Below, piece by piece: positions 32,619 to 44,488 of a stretch of 64,000 nucleotides of DNA. The notes below the pieces were generated by a model. It was not told the origin of the DNA. It did not search any database and saw only the letters and a list, made by a program, of their open reading frames with translations. The position numbers and the translations under genes are program-made. Numbering within the stretch: the stretch's first letter is position 1; every line of letters begins with the position of its first letter. This stretch comes from Planococcus maitriensis (GTDB lineage Bacteria; Bacillota; Bacilli; Bacillales_A; Planococcaceae): contig NZ_QLZQ01000001.1 in assembly GCF_003289925.1 (NCBI RefSeq), positions 682,001 through 746,000 of the forward strand. The letters run 5' to 3'.

Positions 32619-33787
32619 GTCACTGCACCTTCTTTCTTGCGGTTAAGCCACCAGGCGATGCCTGACAGCACGAACAACAGGATGGCACCGATCAGGAAGA
32701 ACAGCGACATGTCGAGCCGTTCCCACGCATAGATGACATAGATGACGAACTGGACAACGATGAAATAGACGAATCCCAAGGCGAGCGGCTGGTCCTGCCG
32801 CTGCGCGATGATCAAATAGCCCAGTGCGGTCAATTCCGCGGCGACCGCTAAAGCGATGGCCGTTTCATCGTAGAGCATGAAGCCGACCAGCCCGATCACG
32901 CCGAGCCACATCAAGCGGCGCTCCCGGAAATACGCAAGTGCCGCGACTGCAATACCTGCGGCGGCGAGGGCGATCGATTCCGGCATCGATAATTCGACTA
33001 AGGCCAGGTCGCTTTCCCCGCGTATCGCCAGGAAGACGATCAGCTGGATCCCGCCCACAATCAGATAGAGCGGGGCCAACAGCTTCTGCTTGTCTTTCGG
33101 GATCAACAGTAACAGCAAGACAAGCGCGAACAAAGTCCAGATCGGGACGAGTGGGCTATCGATGTCCCATATGCTCCAGACGAGAAAACCGGAACCGAGC
33201 AGCAAAAGCCAGCTGAAGATCATCACCGGCCCCTCTTTGCTCAAAAAGAACCAGCTGAGCGTGACGGCGATGATCAGCAGCCATTCGATCAAGCCGATAC
33301 CGGGAGCCGCCGATGTCAGGAGGGAAATCCCGCTGATGAACGCCAATACAGTGAATGCAGCGTGGCGCCAAATGAAGAAATGCGCGATGGCGGCAATGAA
33401 CAATGCCCACGGGACGATGCTGGATCCGGTGCCGAGGTGGAAAGTCTGGCCGGTCACGACTAAGCTTGCACCGAACATCAGATAACCGAGTATGCGGAAA
33501 ATGATCGGATGGCCGAAATGCTTTTTCTCCGAGAAATGGCCGATTACATAGAAAACCCACATGAGCAATACGACCATGCCGACTTTCGCGATTGCCGGGA
33601 TGGCTTGCCAGTTGGCAGCGATGAAACTAAAGACGGCGAGGGCGAAAAAGATCAAGCCGATGATGAGCAAAAGAGGCAATTTGCGTTTTTTCGGCTGGCG
33701 GGTTTCAAATGCCTGGATGCGCTCGACGGCCTCTTGGTCGATCAGCCCTTCCGCGCGCCATTGGGCGAGTTTGCGTTCCCATTCCAT
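32615..33787 (-). CDS. DUF2157 polytopic membrane protein
   Basis: 390 aa. A short N-terminal cytoplasmic domain (WERKLAQWRAEGLIDQEAVERIQAFE) characteristic of DUF2157 precedes about 12 membrane helices, including LLLIIGLIFFALAVFSFIAANW. I start at ATG 33787, eight bases after GGGAGG; the in-frame GTG at 33796 is too close to it. It is co-translated with the GDYXXLXY gene. No catalytic motif is visible. Confidence 0.87.
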   Translation of the reverse strand: MEWERKLAQWRAEGLIDQEAVERIQAFETRQPKKRKLPLLLIIGLIFFALAVFSFIAANWQAIPAIAKVGMVVLLMWVFYVIGHFSEKKHFGHPIIFRILGYLMFGASLVVTGQTFHLGTGSSIVPWALFIAAIAHFFIWRHAAFTVLAFISGISLLTSAAPGIGLIEWLLIIAVTLSWFFLSKEGPVMIFSWLLLLGSGFLVWSIWDIDSPLVPIWTLFALVLLLLLIPKDKQKLLAPLYLIVGGIQLIVFLAIRGESDLALVELSMPESIALAAAGIAVAALAYFRERRLMWLGVIGLVGFMLYDETAIALAVAAELTALGYLIIAQRQDQPLALGFVYFIVVQFVIYVIYAWERLDMSLFFLIGAILLFVLSGIAWWLNRKKEGAVT

Positions 33788-34068
33788 ACAGGACACCTCC
33801 CTAATTATTAACTGTATTATAAACCTATATTGTCAGAAATGACAGAAAGCGTTCTTGTTTTCTAGGCCTTTTCTAGTGATTCGGCAAGCGTAATATTGGA
33901 TTTCGAAGGAAGCATCCCTGCCATGCAAGCTGTCTTTTTTGCAGGAAAGTAATCATATAAAGAGGGTTCAGGCTGCTGCATGGCGAAAGTTAAAATTACT
34001 ATAGAATAAATGAAAGAATATCGGATCGGCGCTGGGAGTCCGGCTACATGATTTTGTAAGGGCGGAGT

Positions 34069-34365
34069 GTGAGAGAAGTGGAGTTCGTGTATGAATGGAT
34101 GGGCCACATCCAATTGGGGGTATTCCTGCTGGCGCCTTTATTATTGCCATGGTGGCTGAAGCGGTATATCTGGCTTGGTTTTGTGGCAGCCGGCTATTTG
34201 TTTTATATCGCGTGGGGGCTTTATCTGCAGGCTGCAGGAACTATGGAAGAGTACGGAACCGGTTTCGGCATGATGATCCTGCCTTATTTGGCGGGGATCT
34301 CGCTATTCGGTTATATACTCCAAAAATCGGTCGGCCATGCGAAGCAGAACGATTCCGAAGAATAG
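34069..34365 (+). CDS. small three-helix membrane protein
   Basis: 98 aa with about three hydrophobic stretches (LGVFLLAPLLLPWW, YIWLGFVAAGYLFYIAWGLYL, MMILPYLAGISLFGYIL) and a charged tail. GTG starts at 34069 or 34078 are both possible after AAGGGCGGAG. It lies 18 nt before the flavin reductase gene and may be co-transcribed with it. No family recognised. Confidence 0.65.
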   Translation: MREVEFVYEWMGHIQLGVFLLAPLLLPWWLKRYIWLGFVAAGYLFYIAWGLYLQAAGTMEEYGTGFGMMILPYLAGISLFGYILQKSVGHAKQNDSEE

Positions 34366-34383
34366 AAAAGGGAGTGGACATCG

Positions 34384-35025
34384 GTGATCATCGATCCAAC
34401 ACAACAAACGAGCAAGGAAAATTATAAACTGTTGATCGGCAGTGTCTTGCCGCGCCCGATTGCGTGGGTCTCATCCGTATCCGGAGGGGGCGAATTGAAT
34501 CTAGCCCCTTTCAGCTTTTTCACGGTCGCTTCGCGCAACCCGCCGATGCTGGCCTTCTCGATTGGCGAAGGTGTCGAGGCGCGGGCTGGCACGGTAAAAG
34601 ACACGCTCACGAATATCCAGGAGCGGGGCGAATTTGTGGTCAATATCGTTTCTGCCCATCTTGCGAATGAAATGGCGAAAACCGGCGAACATCTTGCGCC
34701 GGACGTCGATGAATTCGCATATTCCGGATTGACGCCTGTCCCATCTGAAGCAGTTTCGGTGCCACGCGTAAAAGAATCGCCCGTCAGCATGGAATGTGAA
34801 CTGGTGCAGGTCATTCCGCTCGGGGACGACCATCTTGTCATCGGCAAAGTGCTGCGCTATCACATCCAGGATGAATTATACGACAAGGGCAGGATCGATA
34901 CGAAAAAGCTGGCGCCGATCGGGCGGCTTGCGGGGAACTACTCGCCAGTCGAATCGATGTTTTCATTGCCGAATGAGCATTTGGAGGAATATTTGCGGCC
35001 GCCGGTAGACAAAGACCGGGAGTAG
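34384..35025 (+). CDS. flavin reductase-like FMN-binding protein
   Basis: 213 aa. The flavin reductase split-barrel is recognisable from LIGSVLPRPIAWVSS near residue 18-32, LNLAPFSFFTVASRNPPMLAFSI and the KDTLTNIQERGEFVVNIV block that binds FMN. These proteins reduce free flavin or act as stand-alone oxidoreductases. GTG start with GGGAGTGG upstream. It could be in one transcript with the small membrane protein and the following GNAT gene (25-nt gap). Confidence 0.87.
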   Translation: MIIDPTQQTSKENYKLLIGSVLPRPIAWVSSVSGGGELNLAPFSFFTVASRNPPMLAFSIGEGVEARAGTVKDTLTNIQERGEFVVNIVSAHLANEMAKTGEHLAPDVDEFAYSGLTPVPSEAVSVPRVKESPVSMECELVQVIPLGDDHLVIGKVLRYHIQDELYDKGRIDTKKLAPIGRLAGNYSPVESMFSLPNEHLEEYLRPPVDKDRE

Positions 35026-35050
35026 CTGCGCCCACGGGGAGGGATGCTTC

Positions 35051-35608
35051 ATGGCCTTGCAGGTTGAACATGTCAGTTTCCAACGTTTGCGGCGGGAACA
35101 TTTGCCGCAACTTTATGAATGGATCACGAAGGAACCGCAAATCAACCGTTTTTGGGGATATAGCTATAACGGCACTTACGGGGAGTTCGTGCACGAATTT
35201 GTCGGCAGCATCAAAGGGCGGGATCCGACCGAGCCGTATCTCATTTATTACCTGGAGGAACCGATCGGCTATATCCAGACATTCCGCTGGAGCGATTATC
35301 CGGGCAGCGAACAATTCATGGAATTGCAGAAGGCGGCCGGGCTCGACATCCTTATCGGGACGCCAGCCTACCGCGGCAAAGGTTTCGGGCAAGCGATCAT
35401 CCGCCGCTTTTTGGAGGAAGTGGTGTTTCGTGACGGATCGGTGACTTGCTGCGTCACCGATCCCGATATCCGCAATAAACCGGCGATCCGGGCATATGAA
35501 AAAGTGGGGTTCGAAATCGTCCGGCGCGTGGAAGAAGTGTCGGAAATCACGCGGCCGGTCTGGTTCATGCGTGTCGGGCGAAAGCAGCTGGAACAGAAGA
35601 AACCCTAG
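35051..35608 (+). CDS. GNAT acetyltransferase, AAC(6')/Acetyltransf_8-like
   Basis: 185 aa. It follows the AAC(6')-Ib-type layout: an N-terminal FQRLRREHLPQLYEWI, then GLDILIGTPAYRGKGFGQAIIRRFL (acetyl-CoA pyrophosphate loop RGKGFG) and NKPAIRAYEKVGFEIV. Relatives acetylate aminoglycosides or siderophore intermediates; chromosomal copies in soil Firmicutes need not give resistance. The start has GGGAGGG upstream. Confidence 0.82.
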   Translation: MALQVEHVSFQRLRREHLPQLYEWITKEPQINRFWGYSYNGTYGEFVHEFVGSIKGRDPTEPYLIYYLEEPIGYIQTFRWSDYPGSEQFMELQKAAGLDILIGTPAYRGKGFGQAIIRRFLEEVVFRDGSVTCCVTDPDIRNKPAIRAYEKVGFEIVRRVEEVSEITRPVWFMRVGRKQLEQKKP

Positions 35609-35635
35609 CCAAAAACGGCTAGGGTTTCAATTTTT
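35600..35635. terminator. shared terminator between convergent GNAT and MBL genes
   Basis: AAACCCTAGCC-AAAAA-CGGCTAGGGTTT. The TAG of the leftward MBL gene lies inside the stem. Confidence 0.8.
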
Positions 35636-36329
35636 GCTCGGCATCACGGATTGCCTGTTCCATGAAGCGTATGGGATGGTCGAGCATGCGCCCATGACCG
35701 ACGGCGAGGAAGCTGGGCTGCAGCAAAGTCAAGTTCTTTGCGCTGTCGAGTGCCGTGCGCTTGTCCCAAGTCGCCATCGCCGGAAACGGGAACAGCGGCT
35801 TGAATGTCCCGGAAACGGCTGTGCCGCCGCGTGTCTGGAAAGCATCTCCTGCGAGGAGGACGCCGGAGCGTCTATCGAAAAACGAGATGGAGCCCGGCGA
35901 GTGGCCGGGGGACAGGATGACTTCGAGCGAGCCGACCCGGTCGCCTTCTTCCAGCAGGCGGTCAGGTCTGGTCTGGATGTTCTTCGGGATTCCGCCTTTG
36001 ACGGGTTTGCCCCCGTCTTCCGGGGAAGCGCTCTTATCCCCGGCGAGGATTTTCGCTTCCCTTTCAGAGACGGAAACCTGTGCTGCGGGAAACTGTTTCT
36101 TCAATGCATCGAGTGCGCCGACGTGATCGATATGGGCATGCGTCAGCGCAATTTCGGTAATCGGCTTGCCGATGGTTTTCGCTGCCAAAGCGATGTCCCT
36201 TGCCGCAAAACCCAAGGCGCAATCGATGAGCGTCAAGCCTTCCTGTTCTTCGACCAAATAACAATTTACCGGAAATACTGAAGGCATAAAAGCCAATTGA
36301 TAGACATTCTGCACTTTCTTGACCCGCAT
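35619..36329 (-). CDS. metallo-beta-lactamase-fold hydrolase (glyoxalase II-like)
   Basis: 236 aa. THAHIDHVG (HxHxDH), SPGHSPGSISFFD with the third metal His, and LLAGDAFQTRGG with the bridging Asp are all intact, so two metals should bind. The overall pattern is that of YflN/YqgX-type MBL proteins in Bacillus. ATG 36329 has AAAAGGAG ten bases upstream, better than the reading from 36362. It is a single leftward gene; the substrate is unknown. Confidence 0.87.
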   Translation of the reverse strand: MRVKKVQNVYQLAFMPSVFPVNCYLVEEQEGLTLIDCALGFAARDIALAAKTIGKPITEIALTHAHIDHVGALDALKKQFPAAQVSVSEREAKILAGDKSASPEDGGKPVKGGIPKNIQTRPDRLLEEGDRVGSLEVILSPGHSPGSISFFDRRSGVLLAGDAFQTRGGTAVSGTFKPLFPFPAMATWDKRTALDSAKNLTLLQPSFLAVGHGRMLDHPIRFMEQAIRDAEQKLKP

Positions 36330-36469
36330 GGCCGCCAACTCCTTTTGGATGATTACTGCCATTTTAGCGCAATCGGCCGCTGAAATGAAGCCGGTGGCAA
36401 ATAGTTGTGCCGGATACGAAGCTGGCGCATAATATCCCTAGATTGTTTTTAACGGAGGAGGAAAAGCTG

Positions 36470-37015
36470 TTGGTTAAGTTAAAAGGCGTGGTGCCTGTCA
36501 TGCGCAACCTGAAGGAATTCGAGCGGCTGCTTGCAAGCGACCAGGAGACCATCATTTTCCTGGAAGTCAGGCTCGCCCAGCTAAAGCCGCTTGTCGCCGC
36601 TGCCAAGAAAGCGGGCAAGAAAGTCATCTTGCATGCGGATTTGATCCAAGGCTTGAAAACGGACGCTTATGGCATTGAGTATTTGGTCCGCGAAGTGAAA
36701 CCGGACGGCATCGTCTCGACAAGAAGCAATGTCATCGCGCTCGCGAAGAAAAACAAATTGACGACGATCCAGCGCTTGTTCCTGCTCGACAGCCATGCGC
36801 TCGAGCATAATTTGAGCTTGATCGACCAAGTTAAGCCCGATTACATCGAATTACTGCCTGGGCTCATCCCGTCGATCATCAAAGAAGTGCATGAACGGAC
36901 TGGCATTCCCATCATTGCAGGGGGCTTGATCCGCACGAAAGAAGATATCAAACTTGCTTTTGAGGGCGGGGCGGAAGCCGTTTCGACGTCCCATGCCGAA
37001 CTATGGGATACATGA
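36470..37015 (+). CDS. glpP: glycerol-3-phosphate-responsive antiterminator GlpP
   Basis: 181 aa, close to B. subtilis GlpP. TIM-barrel-like blocks are recognisable: KGVVPVMRNLKEFERLL, IIFLEVRLAQL, KKVILHADLIQGL, PDGIVSTRSNVI, DYIELLPGLIPSII and IIAGGLIRTKEDIKLAFEGGAEAVSTS. With glycerol-3-phosphate bound, GlpP acts on glp mRNA leaders to prevent termination. The TTG at 36470 has GGAGGAGGAA upstream and is preferred to the upstream in-frame ATG. It heads the glp cluster; both predicted target leaders are downstream in this window (37137-37332 and 39690-39825). Confidence 0.92.
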   Translation: MVKLKGVVPVMRNLKEFERLLASDQETIIFLEVRLAQLKPLVAAAKKAGKKVILHADLIQGLKTDAYGIEYLVREVKPDGIVSTRSNVIALAKKNKLTTIQRLFLLDSHALEHNLSLIDQVKPDYIELLPGLIPSIIKEVHERTGIPIIAGGLIRTKEDIKLAFEGGAEAVSTSHAELWDT

Positions 37016-37107
37016 CCAGCCGATAGCCCGGTCATTGGGCACTGCCCTTGAAAGAAGGGGCACGCTCATTTTTCAGCGGGCTTCCCCCGAAGTGCCCGAT
37101 TTAATTG

Positions 37108-37136
37108 TTGACAGCGTTTTCAATAACTGCTAAATT
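37108..37136 (+). promoter_or_regulatory. glpF promoter with overlapping catabolite-response element
   Basis: TTGACA (37108-37113), 17-bp spacer, TAAATT (37131-37136). TGACAGCGTTTTCA at 37109-37122 matches the cre consensus TGWAARCGYTWNCW at 13 of 14 positions. It covers the -35 box, so CcpA binding would block transcription of glpFK when glucose is present. Confidence 0.8.
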
Positions 37137-37173
37137 GTTTTTACAAGTTAAGGACCGTGCAGGAGATTAGGAG

Positions 37174-37229
37174 ATCCGCATCGGACAAGGCCCCATTTCA
37201 ATGGGCCTTCGTTCGGTGCGGATTTTTTT
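37174..37229 (+). terminator. GlpP-controlled leader terminator before glpF
   Basis: ATCCGCA...AAGGCCC-CATTTCAAT-GGGCCTT...TGCGGAT followed by seven T residues, about 40 nt after the promoter and 100 nt before glpF. A terminator in this place is the known GlpP target type. Confidence 0.85.
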
Positions 37230-37332
37230 GCGTTCGGGACTTAAATTATTCATGGAGATGCTGCTTGAATCCTTGTCCTGCCGGATGGCAGGTGGCGATA
37301 AAAGCGGGATGTCCGAAAAGGGGTGTATGGAA

Positions 37333-39688
<2,356 letters not shown>

Positions 39689-39730
39689 ACTTACAAGTTA
39701 ATTACCTGAGAGATAAATGGCCGGAGACGA

Positions 39731-39792
39731 GGAGAGACCATGCCAGTACAGCAGATGCAAATCTGCAGCTGTGTACGGGTCTCTCTTTTTAA
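39731..39792 (+). terminator. GlpP-controlled leader terminator before glpD
   Basis: An outer stem GAGAGACC/GGGTCTCTC and inner stem GTACAGCAGAT-GCAA-ATCTGCAGCTGTGTAC end in five T residues, 34 nt before glpD. It is positioned like the glpF leader terminator. Confidence 0.82.
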
Positions 39793-39825
39793 TGTGGAAA
39801 ATATTGGATAAGGAGTCGGTTAAGA

Positions 39826-41499
39826 ATGAAATTCTCAAGCCTAAAACGTACAGAAACTTATGGACAGATGAAACAAGCACCACTCGATGTATTGATCATC
39901 GGGGGCGGGATCACGGGAGCGGGGATTGCGCTCGATGCTGCAGCACGCGGTGTCCGCGCGGCCGTCCTGGAAATGCAGGATTTCGCAGCAGGAACCTCAA
40001 GCCGCTCAACGAAACTCGTGCACGGCGGTTTGCGCTACTTGAAGCAATTCGAAGTGAAGATGGTTGCAGAAGTCGGCAAAGAACGTGAAATCGTCTACGA
40101 AAACGGGCCTCATGTCACGACGCCTGAATGGATGATGCTGCCTTTCCATAAAGGTGGAACTTTCGGGCCGCTCAGCACGAATATCGGCCTGCGCGTCTAT
40201 GATTTCCTGGCGGGCGTCAAGAAAACCGAACGCCGCCGCATGCTGTCGCGCGAGGAAGCGATCCGCCGCGAGCCGCTCGTGAAACAACAAGGGTTGAAAG
40301 GCGCCGGGTATTATGTCGAATACAAGACAGACGATGCGCGTTTGACGATGGAAGTCATGAAAAAAGCCGTTGAAAAAGGCACGCTTGCGCTGAACTATGT
40401 GAAAGTGAAAGGGTTCCTTTATGACAATGGAAAAGTGGTCGGCGTGGTAGCGGAAGACCAGCTCGACGGCACGATCCACGAAATCTTCGCGAAGAAAATC
40501 GTCAATGCGGCCGGCCCGTGGGTCGACACCTTGCGTGAAGAAGACAAATCGAAAAACGGCAAGACCTTGCAGCTGACGAAAGGGATCCATTTGGTGTTCG
40601 ACCAAGCACGCTTCCCGCTCAAGCAGGCCATCTATTTTGATATGCCGGACGGCCGCATGGCATTCGCCATCCCGCGCCAGGGCAAAGTGTATGTCGGAAC
40701 GACCGATACCGTATACAAACAGGACATTGCACACCCGACGATGACGGCGGAAGACCGTGACTATGTTCTCGAAGCAGTCAATTTCATGTTCCCGGACGTG
40801 GCGATCACGGCTGCTGATATCGAATCGAGTTGGGCAGGGTTGCGCCCGCTGATCCACGAAGAAGGCAAGGACCCATCCGAGATTTCCCGTAAAGACGAGA
40901 TCTTCGTATCGGATTCGGGCTTGATTTCCATCGCAGGCGGCAAGCTCACCGGCTACCGTAAAATGGGCGAAAGCATAATGGACCTGGTCACCGGGCAGCT
41001 CCAAGAGGAATATGGCGTCGCTTTCAAGAAAGTATCGACGAAGAAAATGGCGCTTTCGGGCGGGGAAGTCGGCGGATCGAAAGGCTTTAAGGCATTCAAA
41101 GCCGATCGCTTGAAACGTGCCGCTGAGTTTGGGTTGACAAAAGATGCGATGGAATTGCTCGTCAACCGCTACGGCGCGAACGTCGATCATGTTTTGCGCC
41201 ATTACACGGACGGATTGGCTGAGGCCGCTGAGCGTAATCTCGATCCACTCGTCTATGCGATGCTGCGCTATGGAATCGAATCGGAGGCTGTCTGCAAGCC
41301 GGCCGATTTCTTCATCCGCCGTACCGGCGCATTGTATTTCGATATCCACTGGGTGCATGCCCATAAAGAAGCCGCTGCGGATTACATGGCAGGCGTATTC
41401 ACTTGGACCGCCTCACAGAAAGCGCGTTATATGGAAGAGTTGGAAATCCTTCTTCAGGAAGCTGTCATTCCGACCCCGCAATCCGAATTAAGTAAATAA
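39826..41499 (+). CDS. glpD: aerobic glycerol-3-phosphate dehydrogenase
   Basis: 557 aa FAD enzyme. It has the dinucleotide-binding DVLIIGGGITGAGIALDAAARG, then SSRSTKLVHGGLRYLKQFE (signature), AAGPWVD, TKGIHLVFD, GTTDTVY and SIAGGKLTGYRKM. The C-terminal GlpD domain (VNRYGANVDHVLRHY...) is complete. It oxidises glycerol-3-phosphate to dihydroxyacetone phosphate at the membrane and passes electrons to quinone. RBS AAGGAG ten bases upstream. Regulated through its own leader terminator by GlpP. Confidence 0.96.
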   Translation: MKFSSLKRTETYGQMKQAPLDVLIIGGGITGAGIALDAAARGVRAAVLEMQDFAAGTSSRSTKLVHGGLRYLKQFEVKMVAEVGKEREIVYENGPHVTTPEWMMLPFHKGGTFGPLSTNIGLRVYDFLAGVKKTERRRMLSREEAIRREPLVKQQGLKGAGYYVEYKTDDARLTMEVMKKAVEKGTLALNYVKVKGFLYDNGKVVGVVAEDQLDGTIHEIFAKKIVNAAGPWVDTLREEDKSKNGKTLQLTKGIHLVFDQARFPLKQAIYFDMPDGRMAFAIPRQGKVYVGTTDTVYKQDIAHPTMTAEDRDYVLEAVNFMFPDVAITAADIESSWAGLRPLIHEEGKDPSEISRKDEIFVSDSGLISIAGGKLTGYRKMGESIMDLVTGQLQEEYGVAFKKVSTKKMALSGGEVGGSKGFKAFKADRLKRAAEFGLTKDAMELLVNRYGANVDHVLRHYTDGLAEAAERNLDPLVYAMLRYGIESEAVCKPADFFIRRTGALYFDIHWVHAHKEAAADYMAGVFTWTASQKARYMEELEILLQEAVIPTPQSELSK

Positions 41500-41515
41500 G
41501 TTCTAATTGCATTGC

Positions 41516-41555
41516 CAGCCCCTTATCATCCATTTGATAAGGGGCTGTTTTTTTG
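41516..41555 (+). terminator. terminator after glpD
   Basis: CAGCCCCTTATCA-TCCAT-TTGATAAGGGGCTG and a run of seven T residues. Confidence 0.92.
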
Positions 41556-41760
41556 ATTGAAAAAATAAAACTTATGCCATTAGTGCTAAAAGCTGGGTTT
41601 CAACGGGTAGAGATTAATATCCATTTTTTATCGGAATTCCAAAGAATTTTTACATAGTCTAGGCATTTGTCCGGAAACGACGTATAATTTTCGTAAATAT
41701 CTATTTGAATTATCAGAAAATATAGGGTGGAAAGACTATGGGATAGTGAGGGGAATGACC

Positions 41761-43791
41761 ATGAAACAGACATCTATAGCATTGGCGGCTATGACAATAG
41801 CCCTTTCTCTGATCGGTATCGTTACAACGGCACAAGCGCAGGGGCCGACGGAAAAACCTGCAGAACGGGTCATCGTCAAACTGCGGGAAGAAGCCATCAT
41901 GGAAGGCGCAGCTGCTGCACAGAAAGTCATGACAACGGAAACAGGCAACGGGCAAATCGTCACGTTCGATGTGCCAGAGGGCCAGAACATGGAATCGTTC
42001 ATGGCGAAGCTCGCCAAGCAAGGCGATATAGAATATATCGAACCGGACCGGCGCGTGGAATTGGCCGCCATCCCGGGCGACCCGTATTACGCGGGGTATC
42101 AATACCACCACCGGCTGATCGGTTCAGAATCCGCCTGGGATAAGACGACCGGAAAAGCGGATGTGCTCGTGGCGGTAATCGATGATGGATTCGATTTGCT
42201 GCACCCCGATCTGAAAGGGCGTACCGTTTCGCCATTCAATATCATCACGGGGAAACCCGGGGATGTGAGCGTAGAAATCCACGGGACACATGTTGCAGGG
42301 CTTATCGCCGGCAATATGGATAATGGATCGTTCGGTGTCGGCGTGGCACCGTCGACGAGTATCATGCCGATTGATGTATTCGACGGGGCGGATGGTTTCA
42401 TCTCGGATGTGGCCGCCGGCGTTTATCACGCAGTGGACCATGGGGCAGACATCATCAATATGAGCCTGGTCGCTTATGCCGACACGGAGGTTTTAAGAGA
42501 AGCTGTGCAATATGCGCATTCCAAAAATGTCCTCGTTGTAGCTGCGGCCGGCAACGATGGCATCAGCTCGCCATATTACCCGGCTGCCTATAAAGAAGTC
42601 GTTTCGGTCTCCTCGACCGATGCGGCAGATGCGCGCTCCGGATTTTCGAACTTCGGCAAAACGATTGATATCGCTGCCCCGGGCTCAGGCGTTTTCTCCA
42701 TATTACCTAATGAATTATTCGGCGAAATGGACGGTACTTCCATGTCTACGCCGATCGTTTCGGGAGCTGCGGCGCTGGTCAAAGCGAATGAGCCGAACCT
42801 CAGCAACTCCGATATCGCGGGGCGCTTAATGCTGACCGCAAAAGACTTGGGGGCAGCTGGAAAAGATGATTATTACGGCCACGGCCGCGTGAATGTCGAC
42901 CGTGCCCTCACTTTGGATGCCGGCCATTGGTCGGACCGGCTGGCCGGCGCGAGCCGCTACGATACGGCAGTTGCCATTTCCAAAGCTGGATGGAATTCCG
43001 CCTCGACAGTCGTCATCGCGACAGGCACTGACTTTCCGGATGCATTGGCCGGCGGTCCGCTTGCCTACCAGGAAAACGCGCCGATCCTGCTGACGAAAGG
43101 GGATGCCCTCCATCCGGCCGCTGCCGCTGAAATCCGCCGATTGAAGCCCGTCAATGCCATCCTCCTCGGCAGCAGCGGGGCGCTATCGGCTACGGTTGAA
43201 AAGCAAGTGCGCCAGCTAGTGGCCCATGTCGACCGCATTGGCGGCAAGACGCGCTATGATACGGCCGCCTTGATCGCTAAAAAAATCGACAGTGACCGGG
43301 CAGTGGTCTCCAACGGGCAAAATTTCCCGGATGTCCTTTCCGTTTCCCCGTATGCGGCGAAAAACGGCATCCCGATTTTGCTGACGCGAACCGGCACATT
43401 GCCAGCTGAAACAAAAGCCGCCCTGTCCGGTAAGACTTCGACGATCGTCACCGGGGGGACCGGTGCAGTCAGCAATGCCGTCATGGCGCAATTGCCTGGC
43501 GCCACACGCTATGGAGGGACCAGCCGCTACGATACCGGCAAATTGATCAACCAAGGCTTGCCGATGGGGAAACAGAAAGCCTTTATCGCAACCGGAACGA
43601 ATTTTCCCGACGCTTTAGCGGGCTCGGTCCTGGCAGCGAAAAAGGACGCGCCAATTTTATTGACTGCCGCAAACTCGGTGCCGTCCCCGACAAAAAGCTT
43701 GCTTCCCGTGTATCCGGCATTTACGATCTTCGGCAGCAAAGGCGCAGTGGCGCCCGATGTGAAATTCGAAGTCGATTTGCAATTAAAATAA
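41761..43791 (+). CDS. secreted subtilisin-like protease with cell-wall-binding repeats
   Basis: 676 aa. A signal peptide (IALAAMTIALSLIGIVTTAQA) is followed by an I9-type propeptide (about 35-100), an S8 catalytic domain (about 115-395) and two to three CW_binding_2 (PF04122-like) repeats (about 400-676). The catalytic triad is visible: Asp in VIDDGFD, His in EIHGTHVAGLIAG, Ser in DGTSMSTPIVSG, and AAGNDG with the oxyanion Asn. The repeats carry R-Y-D-T-A and TGTDFPDALAGGPLA signatures as in C. difficile Cwp proteins. Expected role: protease held in the wall by binding secondary wall polymer. ATG 41761 follows GAGGGG; earlier in-frame GTG/ATG codons are possible. A TATAAT at 41683 may be the -10. 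Confidence 0.92.
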   Translation: MKQTSIALAAMTIALSLIGIVTTAQAQGPTEKPAERVIVKLREEAIMEGAAAAQKVMTTETGNGQIVTFDVPEGQNMESFMAKLAKQGDIEYIEPDRRVELAAIPGDPYYAGYQYHHRLIGSESAWDKTTGKADVLVAVIDDGFDLLHPDLKGRTVSPFNIITGKPGDVSVEIHGTHVAGLIAGNMDNGSFGVGVAPSTSIMPIDVFDGADGFISDVAAGVYHAVDHGADIINMSLVAYADTEVLREAVQYAHSKNVLVVAAAGNDGISSPYYPAAYKEVVSVSSTDAADARSGFSNFGKTIDIAAPGSGVFSILPNELFGEMDGTSMSTPIVSGAAALVKANEPNLSNSDIAGRLMLTAKDLGAAGKDDYYGHGRVNVDRALTLDAGHWSDRLAGASRYDTAVAISKAGWNSASTVVIATGTDFPDALAGGPLAYQENAPILLTKGDALHPAAAAEIRRLKPVNAILLGSSGALSATVEKQVRQLVAHVDRIGGKTRYDTAALIAKKIDSDRAVVSNGQNFPDVLSVSPYAAKNGIPILLTRTGTLPAETKAALSGKTSTIVTGGTGAVSNAVMAQLPGATRYGGTSRYDTGKLINQGLPMGKQKAFIATGTNFPDALAGSVLAAKKDAPILLTAANSVPSPTKSLLPVYPAFTIFGSKGAVAPDVKFEVDLQLK

Positions 43792-43923
43792 AGGGCAAAA
43801 CACTTTTTCCGGGCGTTTCCTCCAAAAATATTCCCTGCCTTTACATATCTTTGGGGATTTCAGGGTAAAGGGAATTATCAGGCGGCACTTGCCGCAGCAG
43901 CTACTGTATTGGAGGATGAAAAG

Positions 43924-44457
43924 ATGAGAAAGATGAACCGCGGAATGATCACGTCGCTCGGGGCGATCGGCATCGCACAAGGCTTGAAAATCGTCACGCA
44001 TAAAGTGGTGGCAGGAAAATGGGATTGGCAGCAAGCCTTCACGACCGGCGGCATGCCAAGCTCCCACTCGGCGGGGGTCTCGGCACTTGCCGCATATGTT
44101 GCATCGAATAAAGGCGCGCGCCACACGGAAACGGCACTCGCTGTCGTGTTCGGTGCGATCGTCATGTACGATGCACAAGGCATACGGCGCCACACAGGCG
44201 AGATCGCCCAGCTGGTCAATGACCTCGAGGACAGCTTCACGAAAATTTCCGGGGAGTTCCCGAGCTTTGAATTTGTGGAGCGTGATAAAGAATTGAAAGA
44301 ACTGCTCGGCCACCAGCCGATTGAAGTATTCGCGGGAGCCGCATTCGGCACCTTGCTCGGCATCGTTGCCGCCAAGATCGAGAACCGTGAACGTGATCTG
44401 GAGCAGCAAAAACGCTTGCCTTACAATGGGCGCATGACCCGTGAAGATTACAGATAA
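43924..44457 (+). CDS. divergent PAP2 family protein (DUF212, YuiD-like)
   Basis: 177 aa. The acid-phosphatase/VanZ-like DUF212 pattern is clear: QAFTTGGMPSSHSAGVSALAAY (PAP2 motif PSSHS), later YDAQGIRRHTGEIAQLVN with the conserved Arg-His pair, and a C-terminal helix. The family has few membrane helices and an intact phosphatase-like motif but no proven substrate. ATG 43924 has TTGGAGGATG upstream. Confidence 0.88.
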   Translation: MRKMNRGMITSLGAIGIAQGLKIVTHKVVAGKWDWQQAFTTGGMPSSHSAGVSALAAYVASNKGARHTETALAVVFGAIVMYDAQGIRRHTGEIAQLVNDLEDSFTKISGEFPSFEFVERDKELKELLGHQPIEVFAGAAFGTLLGIVAAKIENRERDLEQQKRLPYNGRMTREDYR

Positions 44458-44459
44458 GG

Positions 44460-44488
44460 AAAAACCGCTGTCGAAGCGGTTTTTTTCT
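44460..44488 (+). terminator. terminator after the YuiD-like gene
   Basis: AAAACCGCT-GTCG-AAGCGGTTTTTTT. Confidence 0.88.

Noticed and set aside
37201-37332. 44-residue N-terminal extension of GlpF
   Set aside because: It would begin inside the leader terminator; ATG 37333 has a ribosome site and matches the usual GlpF start.
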